Under the pieces are notes generated by a model, which made no database searches, was not told where the DNA came from, and saw only the letters and a list, made by a program, of their open reading frames with translations. The position numbers were made by a program, and so were the translations under genes. A stretch of 62,032 bases of DNA from Clostridiales bacterium (GTDB lineage Bacteria; Bacillota; Clostridia; Christensenellales; UBA3700): assembly GCA_015055975.1 (NCBI GenBank), contig SVHF01000006.1:1-62032 (forward strand), in the 5' to 3' direction. Below are positions 38,312-46,605 of the stretch, piece after piece (within the stretch, counting starts at the first letter, position 1; each line of letters opens with the position of its first letter).

Positions 38312-38488
38312 ATGAAAAACAGTGTAAGACAAGCCAAGTTAGATAAGCAAAAGTGGATGTTATCAGAACAAACTGGCAAAGACATGTGCGGGACTTTCCC
38401 TCACTGCGCAAAATGTAAGCATGAAGCACAATATCCTTGTGCAAAAGCATACATTAGAACTCATAGAATTGCTGAGGATAAAGACTAA
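38312..38488 (+). CDS. small Cys-rich protein (58 aa), putative zinc finger
   Basis: A short open frame with a strong ribosome-binding site (AAGGAGATTTAACAA before ATG), placed between signal peptidase and the ACT-domain gene with tight spacing on both sides. It has four cysteines (26, 32, 35 and 43) with a C-A-K-C pair, a His at 31 and many basic residues, so a small metal-binding or nucleic-acid-binding protein is plausible. I do not recognise the family. Its operon position and ribosome-binding site make it very likely to be real. Confidence 0.82.
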   Translation: MKNSVRQAKLDKQKWMLSEQTGKDMCGTFPHCAKCKHEAQYPCAKAYIRTHRIAEDKD

Positions 38489-38505
38489 GAACGAAGAGGT
38501 ATTAA

Positions 38506-38796
38506 ATGAAAGCAATAGTTTCTGTTATTGGTAAAGATAAAAAAGGTATCATTGCTAAAGTATCTAATGCATTATTTGAAATGGATATCAACATCGAGAA
38601 CATATCACAAACAATTATGCAAGAATACTTCACAATGATCATGGCGGTCGATTTTTCTGATTCAAAATTGAAATTCAATGAAATCGCAGCAAACCTAGAC
38701 ACACTTGGTAAAGAAAATGCAGTTGAAATTCATATTCAACTTCAATCTATCTTTGATAGCATGCACCAAGTAACAACAACTGACAAAAAGATATAG
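38506..38796 (+). CDS. ACT domain protein, UPF0237 family
   Basis: A 96-residue stand-alone ACT domain. The N-terminus [19 protein letters not shown] has the ligand-contact Gly typical of ACT domains, followed by the beta-alpha-beta-beta-alpha-beta pattern. Members of UPF0237 are almost always encoded directly before UPF0210, as here (seven bases apart), and the two are presumed partners in amino-acid sensing or binding. GAGG precedes the ATG. The exact ligand is unknown. Confidence 0.9.
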   Translation: MKAIVSVIGKDKKGIIAKVSNALFEMDINIENISQTIMQEYFTMIMAVDFSDSKLKFNEIAANLDTLGKENAVEIHIQLQSIFDSMHQVTTTDKKI

Positions 38797-38803
38797 AGGC
38801 ATT

Positions 38804-40153
38804 ATGTATTCTAGTAACGAAATAATTGAAACAATAAACATGGTTTCTCATCAACATCTTGATGTTAGAACCATAACGCTTGGAATATCTTTGTTCGATT
38901 GTATAACAGATGACAAGAAGAAAACTTGCGATAAGATATATGACAAAATCATGTATAAGGCAAAGAATCTTGTTAAGATTGGCGAAGACATTTCAAATGA
39001 AATAGGCGTTCCTATTGTAAACAAGAGAATTTCAGTAACTCCAATCAGTTTAGTAGCTGCTGCTTCTAAAGGTCATTTAGAAATCATAAAGACATTAGAT
39101 AAAGCTGCAAATGAAATCGGCATAGATTTCTTAGGTGGGTACTCTGCTCTTGTACATAAAGAAATGACGCCATATGAGAAAGAATTTATTCTTTCAATTC
39201 CAGAAGCTTTACAATCTACATCAAAAATCTGTTCATCAGTAAATGTAGCTACAACAAAAGCCGGAATCAATATGGACGCCATAAAACTAATGGGTAATGT
39301 AATTAAGGATTGTGCATATCTAACAAAAGACAATGACTCAATCGGCTGTGCAAAACTTGTTGTATTTGCTAACGCCGTAGAAGATAACCCATTTATGGCA
39401 GGTGCTTTCTTAGGAAGTGGCGAAGGCGATACTGTTGTTAACGTTGGCGTATCTGGCCCTGGCGTTGTAAAAACTGCTCTTGAAAGTGTTGATGGCGATT
39501 TAACTGAAGTTGCTGAATGCATTAAGCAAACTGCATTCAAAATAACAAGAGTTGGACAACTTGTAGCAAAGGAAGCCGCTCAAAGATTAAACGCAAGCAC
39601 TGGTATTGTAGATTTATCTTTAGCACCAACTCCAGTCGTTGGAGATTCTGTTGCTCATATCCTTGAGGAAATCGGTCTTGAGCAAGTTGGTGGCTTTGGA
39701 ACAACAGCAACTCTTGCAATGCTAAATGATGCCGTAAAGAAAGGTGGTATTATGGCTTGCTCATCTGTTGGCGGACTTAGCGGTGCTTTCATTCCAGTAT
39801 CTGAAGATATAGGCATGATTCATGGCGTTGAAAGCGGATGTTTAACTTTAGAAAAGCTAGAAGCAATGACAGCAGTATGTTCTGTAGGATTAGATATGTT
39901 CGCTGTTCCTGGAGATACTTCAGCAGAAGTTATTTCTGCAATCATCGCAGATGAAATCGCTATTGGCGTTGTAAACCAAAAAACTACAGCCGTAAGAGTA
40001 ATTCCGGTATATGGTAAAAAAGCTGGCGAATACGCCGAATTTGGCGGTCTTTTGGGTCGTGCTCCAATATTAAAGATAAACACATCTTCTCCAGCAAAAT
40101 TCATTAATCGTGGCGGTCGCATCCCTGCACCTCTACACAGCTTTAAGAATTAG
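38804..40153 (+). CDS. UPF0210/DUF711 (PFL family) protein
   Basis: A 449-residue protein matching the normal length of the UPF0210 family, whose fold is related to glycyl-radical (PFL-like) enzymes. Recognisable segments are [15 protein letters not shown] near the start, [12 protein letters not shown] in the middle and [17 protein letters not shown] at the C-terminus. No glycyl-radical motif is seen. Its function is unsettled in the literature. AGAGG precedes the ATG. The gene follows the UPF0237 ACT protein, the conserved pair, and is followed four bases later by the RNA methyltransferase gene. Confidence 0.92.
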   Translation: MYSSNEIIETINMVSHQHLDVRTITLGISLFDCITDDKKKTCDKIYDKIMYKAKNLVKIGEDISNEIGVPIVNKRISVTPISLVAAASKGHLEIIKTLDKAANEIGIDFLGGYSALVHKEMTPYEKEFILSIPEALQSTSKICSSVNVATTKAGINMDAIKLMGNVIKDCAYLTKDNDSIGCAKLVVFANAVEDNPFMAGAFLGSGEGDTVVNVGVSGPGVVKTALESVDGDLTEVAECIKQTAFKITRVGQLVAKEAAQRLNASTGIVDLSLAPTPVVGDSVAHILEEIGLEQVGGFGTTATLAMLNDAVKKGGIMACSSVGGLSGAFIPVSEDIGMIHGVESGCLTLEKLEAMTAVCSVGLDMFAVPGDTSAEVISAIIADEIAIGVVNQKTTAVRVIPVYGKKAGEYAEFGGLLGRAPILKINTSSPAKFINRGGRIPAPLHSFKN

Positions 40154-40157
40154 TATT

Positions 40158-40874
40158 ATGCAAATAGAAGGAAGAAATCCAATTAAAGAAGCTTTAGCAA
40201 GCGACAAAACAACTATAACCAAATTGTGCGTACAAAAAGGTGCGCACGATTTGCAAGCAGTTATAGATCTTGCACGTCAAAAAGGTATACGTATTGACTT
40301 TTTTGAAAAGCAAACGTTAGATAAAATGAGTGAAACAAAACACCATCAAGGTATAATTGCGTATGCTGAAAACTTTAAATATGCATCCCTTGATGACATT
40401 CTTCAAAAGAAGTCTGGACCATTGTTTATTCTTCTTTTAGATAACATCGAAGATCCACATAATCTTGGAAGTATCATAAGAGTTGGAGAGTGTTTAGGAG
40501 TTGATGGTATTGTCATTCCAAATAAACGTGCAGCTCAAGTTAACTCAACTGTTATTAAAGTATCTGCCGGCGCTACATCATATGTTAAAATTGCAATGGT
40601 TAACAATATAAACGATGTTATAAGAAAGCTAAAAGACAACTTTGTTACTGTTTGTTGTGCAGATATGGGTGGCGAAAGTATTTATGATGCTCATTTAGAT
40701 GGAGATATTGCTGTTGTTATAGGAAATGAAGGCGATGGAGTAAAGCACTTAACTAAATCTCTTTGTGATAAAACAATAGCCATCCCTCAATTTGGCAAAG
40801 TTAATTCTCTAAATGCATCTGTTGCTTGTGGTATTATTTGTTCTGAAATTGTAAGACAAAGAATATCTAAATAG
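40158..40874 (+). CDS. rlmB: TrmH-family 23S rRNA (guanosine-2'-O-)-methyltransferase, RlmB-like
   Basis: A 238-residue SPOUT-class methyltransferase using S-adenosylmethionine. The N-terminal substrate-binding domain begins IEGRNPIKEAL. The SPOUT motifs are LDNIEDPHNLGSIIR (motif 1), VVIGNEGDGV (motif 2) and IPQFGKVNSLNASVA (motif 3), the trefoil-knot signature. RlmB methylates G2251 in the P-loop of 23S rRNA. The start is the ATG directly after the UPF0210 stop, where the protein aligns with the family; it has no ribosome-binding site and is probably coupled. Mini-RNase III and a SigH-like gene on the opposite strand recall the Bacillus mrnC-rlmB-yacP-sigH order, here rearranged. Its stop overlaps that of the sigma gene. 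Confidence 0.93.
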   Translation: MQIEGRNPIKEALASDKTTITKLCVQKGAHDLQAVIDLARQKGIRIDFFEKQTLDKMSETKHHQGIIAYAENFKYASLDDILQKKSGPLFILLLDNIEDPHNLGSIIRVGECLGVDGIVIPNKRAAQVNSTVIKVSAGATSYVKIAMVNNINDVIRKLKDNFVTVCCADMGGESIYDAHLDGDIAVVIGNEGDGVKHLTKSLCDKTIAIPQFGKVNSLNASVACGIICSEIVRQRISK

Positions 40875-41430
40875 ATTTATAAATTTTTTTGATTTTTTGA
40901 ATGGCGTTATCTACGAACTTTTTGTTCTTATTTAACGCCTTTGCTATTTCTTCATAAGAATAATTCTCTATTCTCATTGCTACAATCTTTTTTTGAGTAT
41001 CATCAAGTGAATTAATAAGCGTTCTTACCTTATCTTCATTATCAAAGATATCTTCAAGTGTATATGCATTAATTTCAATATCACTTTCTTTGACATCGTC
41101 TAAAGATACCGCCTGAGAAATAACAATATTCTTTTTTGCATTCTGCTTTCTTAAATAGTCCAACATGCCATTTTTAATACAAGAATAGGCAAATGTATAA
41201 AAAGAAGAAGGATTGCTTGCTGAATAGGCTGCTACGGCCTTACAAACAGATAATCTTCCTTCTTGCATTAAATCTTCTTTTAGATTTGAATCTTTAATAG
41301 ATAGATCCGTTATTATTTTACCCATGGTAGTTTCTAACGCTTTTATCAAATCGTTCAACTCTTTGTCATGTGGTAAAGAAGCTAAAGTTTTTTCTTGAAG
41401 TTTTAAATACTTTTCTTCAATTTTGTTCAT
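40867..41430 (-). CDS. sigH: sigma-70-family factor, SigH-like
   Basis: A 187-residue alternative sigma factor. Region 2 is LKEDLMQEGRLSVCKAVAAY ... FYTFAYSCIKNGMLDYLRK, and region 4 is LDDTQKKIVAMRIENYSYEEIAKALNK ending KKFVDNAIQKIKKI. The V-D-N-A-I-Q-K-I-K-K end is close to the SigH (Spo0H) helix-turn-helix. Region 3 is absent, as expected. SigH directs early stationary-phase and sporulation genes in Bacillus; whether this organism sporulates cannot be told from the window. The gene overlaps the end of mrnC by 14 bases and has no strong ribosome-binding site, so coupling is likely. Confidence 0.87.
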   Translation of the reverse strand: MNKIEEKYLKLQEKTLASLPHDKELNDLIKALETTMGKIITDLSIKDSNLKEDLMQEGRLSVCKAVAAYSASNPSSFYTFAYSCIKNGMLDYLRKQNAKKNIVISQAVSLDDVKESDIEINAYTLEDIFDNEDKVRTLINSLDDTQKKIVAMRIENYSYEEIAKALNKNKKFVDNAIQKIKKIYKSI

Positions 41431-41821
41431 CGCTCAATAACTCTTCTAATCTATCTTGTTGACCAGTTAAATATAGATATCCTATAACAGCCTCAAATCC
41501 AGTAGCTTCTAGATACTCGCCTTTAGATGCATTTTTAGCGATTGAATTAACATGAGTATTTCTAGCTCTCATAAAGATATCTTTCTCTTCTTGTGTCAAT
41601 TTTTCTAATATGGATTCAATTTTTTGTGCTTGAGCCTTTGCTTTTACTTCATTTGAAACAAGGATATGCAACTTATTTGGTTTATATGTAGTAGAAAGCG
41701 CATACTTTTCTCTAGCATATAAAGAATGTACTGCATCCCCAATATACGCAAGTACGAGAGGGCTCATCTCTCGCACTTTTGATATTGTTATAATTTGTTT
41801 ATTTTCTGGAATGAAGCTCAT
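41417..41821 (-). CDS. mrnC: Mini-ribonuclease III
   Basis: A 134-residue RNase III catalytic domain lacking the dsRNA-binding domain, the hallmark of Mini-III, which matures 23S rRNA ends in Bacillus. The signature VLAYIGDAVHSLYARE gives one acidic metal ligand, and ATGFEAVIGYLYLTG the second (Glu). It begins in a TAATG junction with the aldolase gene upstream, so it is translated from the same message. The link to sugar-catabolic genes is probably positional. Confidence 0.93.
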   Translation of the reverse strand: MSFIPENKQIITISKVREMSPLVLAYIGDAVHSLYAREKYALSTTYKPNKLHILVSNEVKAKAQAQKIESILEKLTQEEKDIFMRARNTHVNSIAKNASKGEYLEATGFEAVIGYLYLTGQQDRLEELLSDEQN

Positions 41822-42477
41822 TATTTAGAAAACTTTGAAACGAAATAATCGAACAACAATTCATCTGAATATGTCTTTTGACCTGTAGCTTCTAGAGTCT
41901 TTTGCTTGATATATTCATACGAGCTCTTTTCCATAATACGAATGATTTCAAAAGCTTCATCCATATCTTTACCAGCACAGAACACACCATGGTTTGCCAT
42001 AAAGCAAGCATTTCTACCTTCCATAGCTGCAACTGTACCCTTCTTTAATGCTTTAGTTCCAGGAAGTCCGTAAGCACCTACTCTTGCAGGGCCACCTACT
42101 AGCTTTTGCATTTCATCGCTCATTACTGGAAGTTCAATTCTAGCTGATGCTAAGATTGAGCAATATACTGGGTGAGAGTGAATTGTTGCGTTAATTTCTG
42201 GTCTTGCTGCCATAATTGCTGCGTGAATCTTTCTTTCACTTGTTGGCTTTTTACCATCGCTCCAAATAGATGGATCGCTAATTTGAACAATTGGCATATC
42301 TTCTGGTGTCAATGCGATATAGTCTAATCCTGTTGGAGTTACTAACATATGGTCTTCATCAAGTCTTGCAGCAGTATTTCCCCAAGTTCCTTGAACTAGG
42401 TTTTCCTTTAATAAATTAACACCGCTATCTTTAATAACTTGTCTTAATCTTAATTCTGTTTCTTTATCCCATGCCAT
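41821..42477 (-). CDS. class II aldolase/adducin family protein, active-type (sugar-phosphate aldolase)
   Basis: A 218-residue Zn-dependent aldolase of the FucA/RhaD/AraD superfamily. The metal-binding and catalytic residues are kept: Glu in KPTSER, the H-x-H pair in TIHSHPVY and the third His in ANHGVF. Such enzymes cleave ketose-1-phosphates to DHAP and an aldehyde, or epimerise pentulose-5-phosphates. GAGGAGGAATAACTT is a strong ribosome-binding site. It follows a second, altered family member and an FGGY kinase, so kinase-then-aldolase catabolism of an uncommon sugar or polyol is likely. The exact substrate cannot be read from sequence. Confidence 0.9.
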   Translation of the reverse strand: MAWDKETELRLRQVIKDSGVNLLKENLVQGTWGNTAARLDEDHMLVTPTGLDYIALTPEDMPIVQISDPSIWSDGKKPTSERKIHAAIMAARPEINATIHSHPVYCSILASARIELPVMSDEMQKLVGGPARVGAYGLPGTKALKKGTVAAMEGRNACFMANHGVFCAGKDMDEAFEIIRIMEKSSYEYIKQKTLEATGQKTYSDELLFDYFVSKFSK

Positions 42478-42480
42478 AAG

Positions 42481-43104
42481 TTATTCCTCCTCGCTAACTT
42501 GTAGATTTTCTTGGTTAGCTTTACTATATTTCTTCTTATAAATAATTTGCATTAATTTTGCTTCAAAGAAATTAATAGTAACATTCTTTCCAATAACTGC
42601 ACTAGATACAAAGCAATGAGCTGCTTTATCTAATACTAATACGCATGTATATGCTTCATCTAAAGATCTACCAGTTGTAATACAACCATCATCTTTAATT
42701 AAGCAAGAATTGCATCCCTTTAATTTTGCAAGAATGCTCTTCACGTCATTATTAGCTGTCTTACATTTTGGTCCAACAATTTGTGCCATATCATCTAAAA
42801 CTGTTGGGATTGTTGCGCCGGCTTTAGCAACTGGAGCAACCCACTTTGGATGTACGTGGCAAATAGCATTTACATCTTCTTTTGCAGCATAAACGCTTGC
42901 GTGTAAATTGTATTCGCCTTCTGCTGTTGCAAGTTCAATCTTTACAACATCTGTATCTTTAATATCTTTTAGGCTTACACCTAATTTTGTTGCATACATA
43001 TAACCTTGAGTAGCTTTCAAAGAAATACAAGCTTTATCGTCATTGATTCCTTCTTCAACTAATCTTTTAGCGTATTCAACAATTTTTTCAACATATTTAT
43101 TCAT
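42481..43104 (-). CDS. class II aldolase/adducin family protein with altered metal site
   Basis: A 207-residue relative of the downstream aldolase. It keeps the H-x-H pair (CHVHPKW) but the third ligand segment, NHG in the family, reads DDG (LIKDDGCITTG), replacing His by Asp. It may be inactive, have changed chemistry, or pair with its intact neighbour as a hetero-oligomer. The C-terminal 40 residues are charged and unlike those of the neighbour. It starts in a TAATG junction with the kinase gene and has AAGGAGA upstream. Three bases separate it from the active paralogue. Confidence 0.85.
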   Translation of the reverse strand: MNKYVEKIVEYAKRLVEEGINDDKACISLKATQGYMYATKLGVSLKDIKDTDVVKIELATAEGEYNLHASVYAAKEDVNAICHVHPKWVAPVAKAGATIPTVLDDMAQIVGPKCKTANNDVKSILAKLKGCNSCLIKDDGCITTGRSLDEAYTCVLVLDKAAHCFVSSAVIGKNVTINFFEAKLMQIIYKKKYSKANQENLQVSEEE

Positions 43105-44639
43105 TATAGTTCTCCTTCAAAACGTTTTGAATTTGCCTTTTGGTATGTCTTCTTTAGAGATTTATAAACTCTCTTATAATCCATAAACAATTTATCGTAG
43201 ATATAAGTATTTGCTGGATTTGGCTTATATGATTTAGCTTCCTTAACAAATTGCTTTGCTGCACTAAATCCTTTTAATTCGCCAAGACCAATAAGTGCAA
43301 TAATTGCAGCACCTAGAGCTCCTGCCATTCTTGGATTTTCTACAACTGAGAATTCGCTCTTTGTAATATCTGCAATGATTTGCATCCATGCATCATCCAA
43401 AGCACCGCCACCAATGATTCTAAATTGACGGCAATGGAATCCATAGTCTTTTTCATAATTTTCAAGAATCCATCTTAAGTTATATCCAATGCCTTCATAT
43501 AGAGCTTTCATCAAGTGCTCTCTTGTATGAGTAGGTGTGATATTGAATAATGTAGATCTTGTTGTTGTAGAAGATACTGGACATCTTTCTCCGCTCATCC
43601 ATGGGGTGCAGATTAAGTGATCTGAACCTGCTGGAATTGAAGAGATAACTTCATCCATATACTTATAAATACCTTCGCCTAATTCTTTTTGTTCTGTTCT
43701 AAAGAATTGGTCGCATAACCATTGAATGTTGCTTCCTGCAGCTTCTGTTACGCCTGCGATTAAATTCATTTCAGGGTCTGCTGATTGCAAAGCTCCTGTT
43801 CCGTGCTTAAACTTTGTTTCGCTCTTTGATGTAGCACCAACCCATGCTGATGTTCCTAAATAGATGTGGATTTCTCCATCTCCGTTCATACCAGAACCAA
43901 TTGCTGCAGATTGTGTGTCATCACATCCGCCAAATACTGGTGTTCCAACTGGAAGTTCCATTAATTTAGCAGCTTCTTCTGTTAAGCCGTTACCAATTTG
44001 ATCTGTACTCTTTACTAGAGGAGGCAATTTAGACATATCAATGCCTACTATCTTTAAAGCGCTCATCCAAGTCTTCTTCTTTAAATCTAGACCATATGAA
44101 GAAGCTCCAGATAATTCTGCTACCATCTCTCCTGTACATTTGAATTTCAAGAAACCGTTAACATCCAAGAAGTATTTTGTTTCGTTATATACATCTGGTC
44201 TTTCTTCTCTTAACCATTGGATTTTCGCAATAACATCTTTTCCCATAATTGGCGTTCCGGCAACCAATGTGAAGATTCTCTTTCCGCCAACCTTATTCAT
44301 TAATTTTTGTGCTTGTTTTTCAGCTCTACCATCGACCCAAGTAATATTTGGATGTAGCACTCTACCAGTAGCATCAACTGGGATAATACCCATAGCTTGT
44401 GTTGAGAATACTATTCCTTTAACTTCTTCCGGTTGGATTCCAGCCTTTTTAACAACTTCTCTTGTTGTCTTGCAAACTGCATCCCAATAATCTTGTGGAT
44501 TTTGTTCTACAAAAGATGGAGCTGGATAATATGTTGGATATGGTTCAGCCATTGATGCAACAATTTCACCAGCAAAACTAATTAAAACAGCTTTGTCTGA
44601 GCTAGTTCCCATATCGTGTGCAATAATATAATTTCCCAT
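43104..44639 (-). CDS. FGGY-family carbohydrate kinase (xylulokinase-like)
   Basis: A 511-residue sugar kinase, the usual FGGY length. HDMGTSSDKAVL is the phosphate-binding loop of the first actin-like domain; TWVDGRAEKQA holds a conserved substrate-contact segment; IHIYLGTSAWVG and RIIGGGALDDAWMQIIAD are the second-domain ATP-binding motifs. It phosphorylates a ketose or polyol with ATP. The paired aldolase suggests a ketose-1- or 5-phosphate product. AAAGGA precedes the ATG. A terminator-like hairpin separates it from the aminotransferase upstream, so it may be expressed at a lower level or conditionally. Confidence 0.92.
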   Translation of the reverse strand: MGNYIIAHDMGTSSDKAVLISFAGEIVASMAEPYPTYYPAPSFVEQNPQDYWDAVCKTTREVVKKAGIQPEEVKGIVFSTQAMGIIPVDATGRVLHPNITWVDGRAEKQAQKLMNKVGGKRIFTLVAGTPIMGKDVIAKIQWLREERPDVYNETKYFLDVNGFLKFKCTGEMVAELSGASSYGLDLKKKTWMSALKIVGIDMSKLPPLVKSTDQIGNGLTEEAAKLMELPVGTPVFGGCDDTQSAAIGSGMNGDGEIHIYLGTSAWVGATSKSETKFKHGTGALQSADPEMNLIAGVTEAAGSNIQWLCDQFFRTEQKELGEGIYKYMDEVISSIPAGSDHLICTPWMSGERCPVSSTTTRSTLFNITPTHTREHLMKALYEGIGYNLRWILENYEKDYGFHCRQFRIIGGGALDDAWMQIIADITKSEFSVVENPRMAGALGAAIIALIGLGELKGFSAAKQFVKEAKSYKPNPANTYIYDKLFMDYKRVYKSLKKTYQKANSKRFEGEL

Positions 44640-44657
44640 GATAATCCTTTTAAGTGC

Positions 44658-44689
44658 AAAAAGGGGGATTACAATGTTGTAACCCCCTT
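44658..44689 (-). terminator. intra-operon terminator or attenuator between aminotransferase and kinase genes
   Basis: A GC-strong stem (five G-C pairs plus TTACAA/TTGTAA, one bulged A) is followed on the minus strand by TTTTTGC. It lies in the 61-base gap. The plus strand also has a T-run after it, so it could act in both directions. Confidence 0.7.
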
Positions 44690-44700
44690 GCGTTTTTTAA

Positions 44701-46371
44701 CTATTTGTTTTCGTTAAGAAACTTGATAGCTTCTTGCTTCTTTCTTTGAGCTTCTGCCTTTTCTTGAGCCATATACTCTTGAGCAGCAGCCTTCTTTGCA
44801 GCCTTTTCAGCCTTATGCTTAGCATTGTATTCTGCGATTTGGTCATTTAGAGGAATATCTCTTTCCTTAATTAGCTTGAATACATCTTCGAATCTATTTA
44901 ATGCTTCATCGATAACTTCATCTGTATCAGCCATAGATGTATACAATCTTGAACCAGCAAGTGTAACAATACCGTTAGCCATATAAGCAGCACCCATTTG
45001 TTCCATAGCTTCCTTTCTTACCATCATCATGCTCTTCTTAGATAGAGCTTGAACAACGTTGATGATGTTCATTGATGAGAAGTCGAAGCTCATAGCAGCT
45101 GAACACTCTAAGTGGCAGATTGAACCTTGGTTGTAAGCAACATATGGAAGTTTGTAAGCTTCGATTAATCTTACAAGACCATCTGTTAATCTGTTACCAG
45201 CAAGACCAGCCTTTACGCAGGCATTATTGTCAGCAATTGCTTTAATAGCTGTATAACCAGCCATTGAAGATAATGGGTTAGCAGCAAGTGTACCACCAAC
45301 GTATGCCTTCTTCATCATACCGCCTACACCAGCAGCCATTAAGTCAACATACTTCTTCTTACCGCCTACACCACCAGCAGCTGGATATCCACCAGCAACG
45401 ATCTTACCAAATACTGTTAAGTCTGGGTGTACATCGAATAAACCTTGAGCACCGCCAAGACCTACTCTGAATCCTGTAACAACTTCATCGAAGATTAATA
45501 ATGCGCCATACTTATCACAAAGAGCTCTAACCTTCTTGTTGTAATCCCATGCAACTGGACGTGTACCTGATTCTGGGCCAACTGGCTCGATTAAGATGGC
45601 AGCTGTACCGCCTCTTAGTTCATTTAACTTTAGGTATTTTTCCATCATTTCGATGTTATCTGGTTGAACTTCATCAATTAGTGAGAAGATCTTTCCTGGA
45701 ATACCATGTGATTCAAGGAAGTTTCTTGTTCCTGGAATCTTTAATCCGTAAACTAATTGATCTGACCAACCATGATAAGCTCCACCAACTTTGATGATTC
45801 TCTTCTTACCTGTTGCGCATCTAGAAATACGGATCGCTGCCATATCAGCTTCTGTACCAGAACCTAACATTCTGAACTTTTCAACCCATGGCATGTGCTT
45901 ATTGATTTCTTTCGCAATCAATAGTTCGGCTTCATGGAATAAACCTGTAACTGGGCCACATTCTTTGATTAGCTTAATAGCTTCATCTTGAACTGTCTTA
46001 AAATTAGATCCTAAGATAGTTGGACCACCAGCTTGTAAGAAGTCGAAGTATTTATTGCCATCGGCATCATATAAATAAGCTCCTTCTGCTTTAACCATAC
46101 ACATTGGGAATGGTTTGTTGAATGCTAAATTGTGTTGAACACCACCTGGGATGAAGTTCTTAGCTTCAGCAGTGATTGTCTTAGACTTAGCACACTTTTT
46201 GTCATAGTATCCCTTTACGATATCGTTTTCATAAACGTCCTTAGGAATAGCATAGATGTTTTTCTCAGTTAGTTCTTTTAAAGAATCTCTGATGTCTTGA
46301 GGATCAGCCCAACGAGTTACGCCGTAGCCTTTTTCCTGCAAACCTGGTTTTTCTTCAATTCTGATATTCAT
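44701..46371 (-). CDS. class-III PLP-dependent aminotransferase (glutamate-1-semialdehyde-mutase-like)
   Basis: A 556-residue enzyme longer than typical class-III aminotransferases (about 430). The N-terminal ~70 residues are an extension; the family begins at FIPGGVQHNLAF. Conserved segments are GSGTEADMAAIRI (cofactor phosphate), GGAYHGWSDQ, ILIEPVGP, LIFDEVVTGFRVG and the Schiff-base Lys in VFGKIVAGGYP (near residue 322). The last ~40 residues are a Lys/Ala/Glu coiled-coil-like tail. It probably moves an amino group between an amino-sugar or amino-polyol and a keto acid; no hem gene is near, so heme synthesis is unlikely. It has AAAGGAGC, a good promoter, and is followed by an attenuator-like hairpin. 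Confidence 0.9.
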   Translation of the reverse strand: MNIRIEEKPGLQEKGYGVTRWADPQDIRDSLKELTEKNIYAIPKDVYENDIVKGYYDKKCAKSKTITAEAKNFIPGGVQHNLAFNKPFPMCMVKAEGAYLYDADGNKYFDFLQAGGPTILGSNFKTVQDEAIKLIKECGPVTGLFHEAELLIAKEINKHMPWVEKFRMLGSGTEADMAAIRISRCATGKKRIIKVGGAYHGWSDQLVYGLKIPGTRNFLESHGIPGKIFSLIDEVQPDNIEMMEKYLKLNELRGGTAAILIEPVGPESGTRPVAWDYNKKVRALCDKYGALLIFDEVVTGFRVGLGGAQGLFDVHPDLTVFGKIVAGGYPAAGGVGGKKKYVDLMAAGVGGMMKKAYVGGTLAANPLSSMAGYTAIKAIADNNACVKAGLAGNRLTDGLVRLIEAYKLPYVAYNQGSICHLECSAAMSFDFSSMNIINVVQALSKKSMMMVRKEAMEQMGAAYMANGIVTLAGSRLYTSMADTDEVIDEALNRFEDVFKLIKERDIPLNDQIAEYNAKHKAEKAAKKAAAQEYMAQEKAEAQRKKQEAIKFLNENK

Positions 46372-46410
46372 AACTTTTGCTCCTTTTTTTATTTTGTTTC
46401 ACTAAAAATA

Positions 46411-46439
46411 ATTTTAACAAAGGAAACCCTTATAGTCAA
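46411..46439 (-). promoter_or_regulatory. sigma-A promoter of the aminotransferase/kinase/aldolase unit
   Basis: Minus strand: -35 TTGACT (46434-46439), 17-base spacer, -10 TAAAAT (46411-46416). An AT-rich palindrome (46441-46460, ATAATATTTTATATTAT core) sits just upstream and could be a regulator site. Two TATCATTT copies near 46456 and 46496 are also present. Confidence 0.75.
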
Positions 46440-46530
46440 TATATAATATTTTATATTATCATTTGAGTGTTACGCCTTCAAAATGAGGGCTCCACTATCA
46501 TTTTTTAAAATCACATTTTAAAATTAAATG

Positions 46531-46560
46531 TTGACTAATAGCGGCACATACTTTTATACT
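46531..46560 (+). promoter_or_regulatory. sigma-A promoter of the M28 peptidase gene
   Basis: -35 TTGACT (46531-46536), 18-base spacer, -10 TATACT (46555-46560). The leader is about 40 bases and includes the ribosome-binding site AAAGGGTGATTAA. Confidence 0.75.
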
Positions 46561-46605
46561 TGTTAATGTAATTAATTTTCAATTAAAAGGTTAAAGGGTG
46601 ATTAA

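Noticed and set aside
40867..41430. Assignment of the sigma factor as sporulation-type SigF/SigG or an ECF sigma
   Set aside because: Region 3 is absent, and the region 4 ending VDNAIQKIKK and the mrnC/rlmB context fit SigH better.
43104..44639. Calling the FGGY kinase xylB outright
   Set aside because: FGGY members cannot be assigned to xylulose, ribulose, rhamnulose or fuculose without specificity residues or an isomerase neighbour, and none is present.
44701..46371. Aminotransferase as HemL of heme biosynthesis
   Set aside because: Long terminal extensions and the kinase/aldolase neighbourhood argue for a different substrate; no hem genes are nearby.
46456..46510. Hairpin with AGTG/CACT and GCC/GGC arms and a T-run as a plus-strand terminator
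   Set aside because: There is no plus-strand gene upstream and the stem is interrupted; it may be a chance fold in the divergent promoter region.
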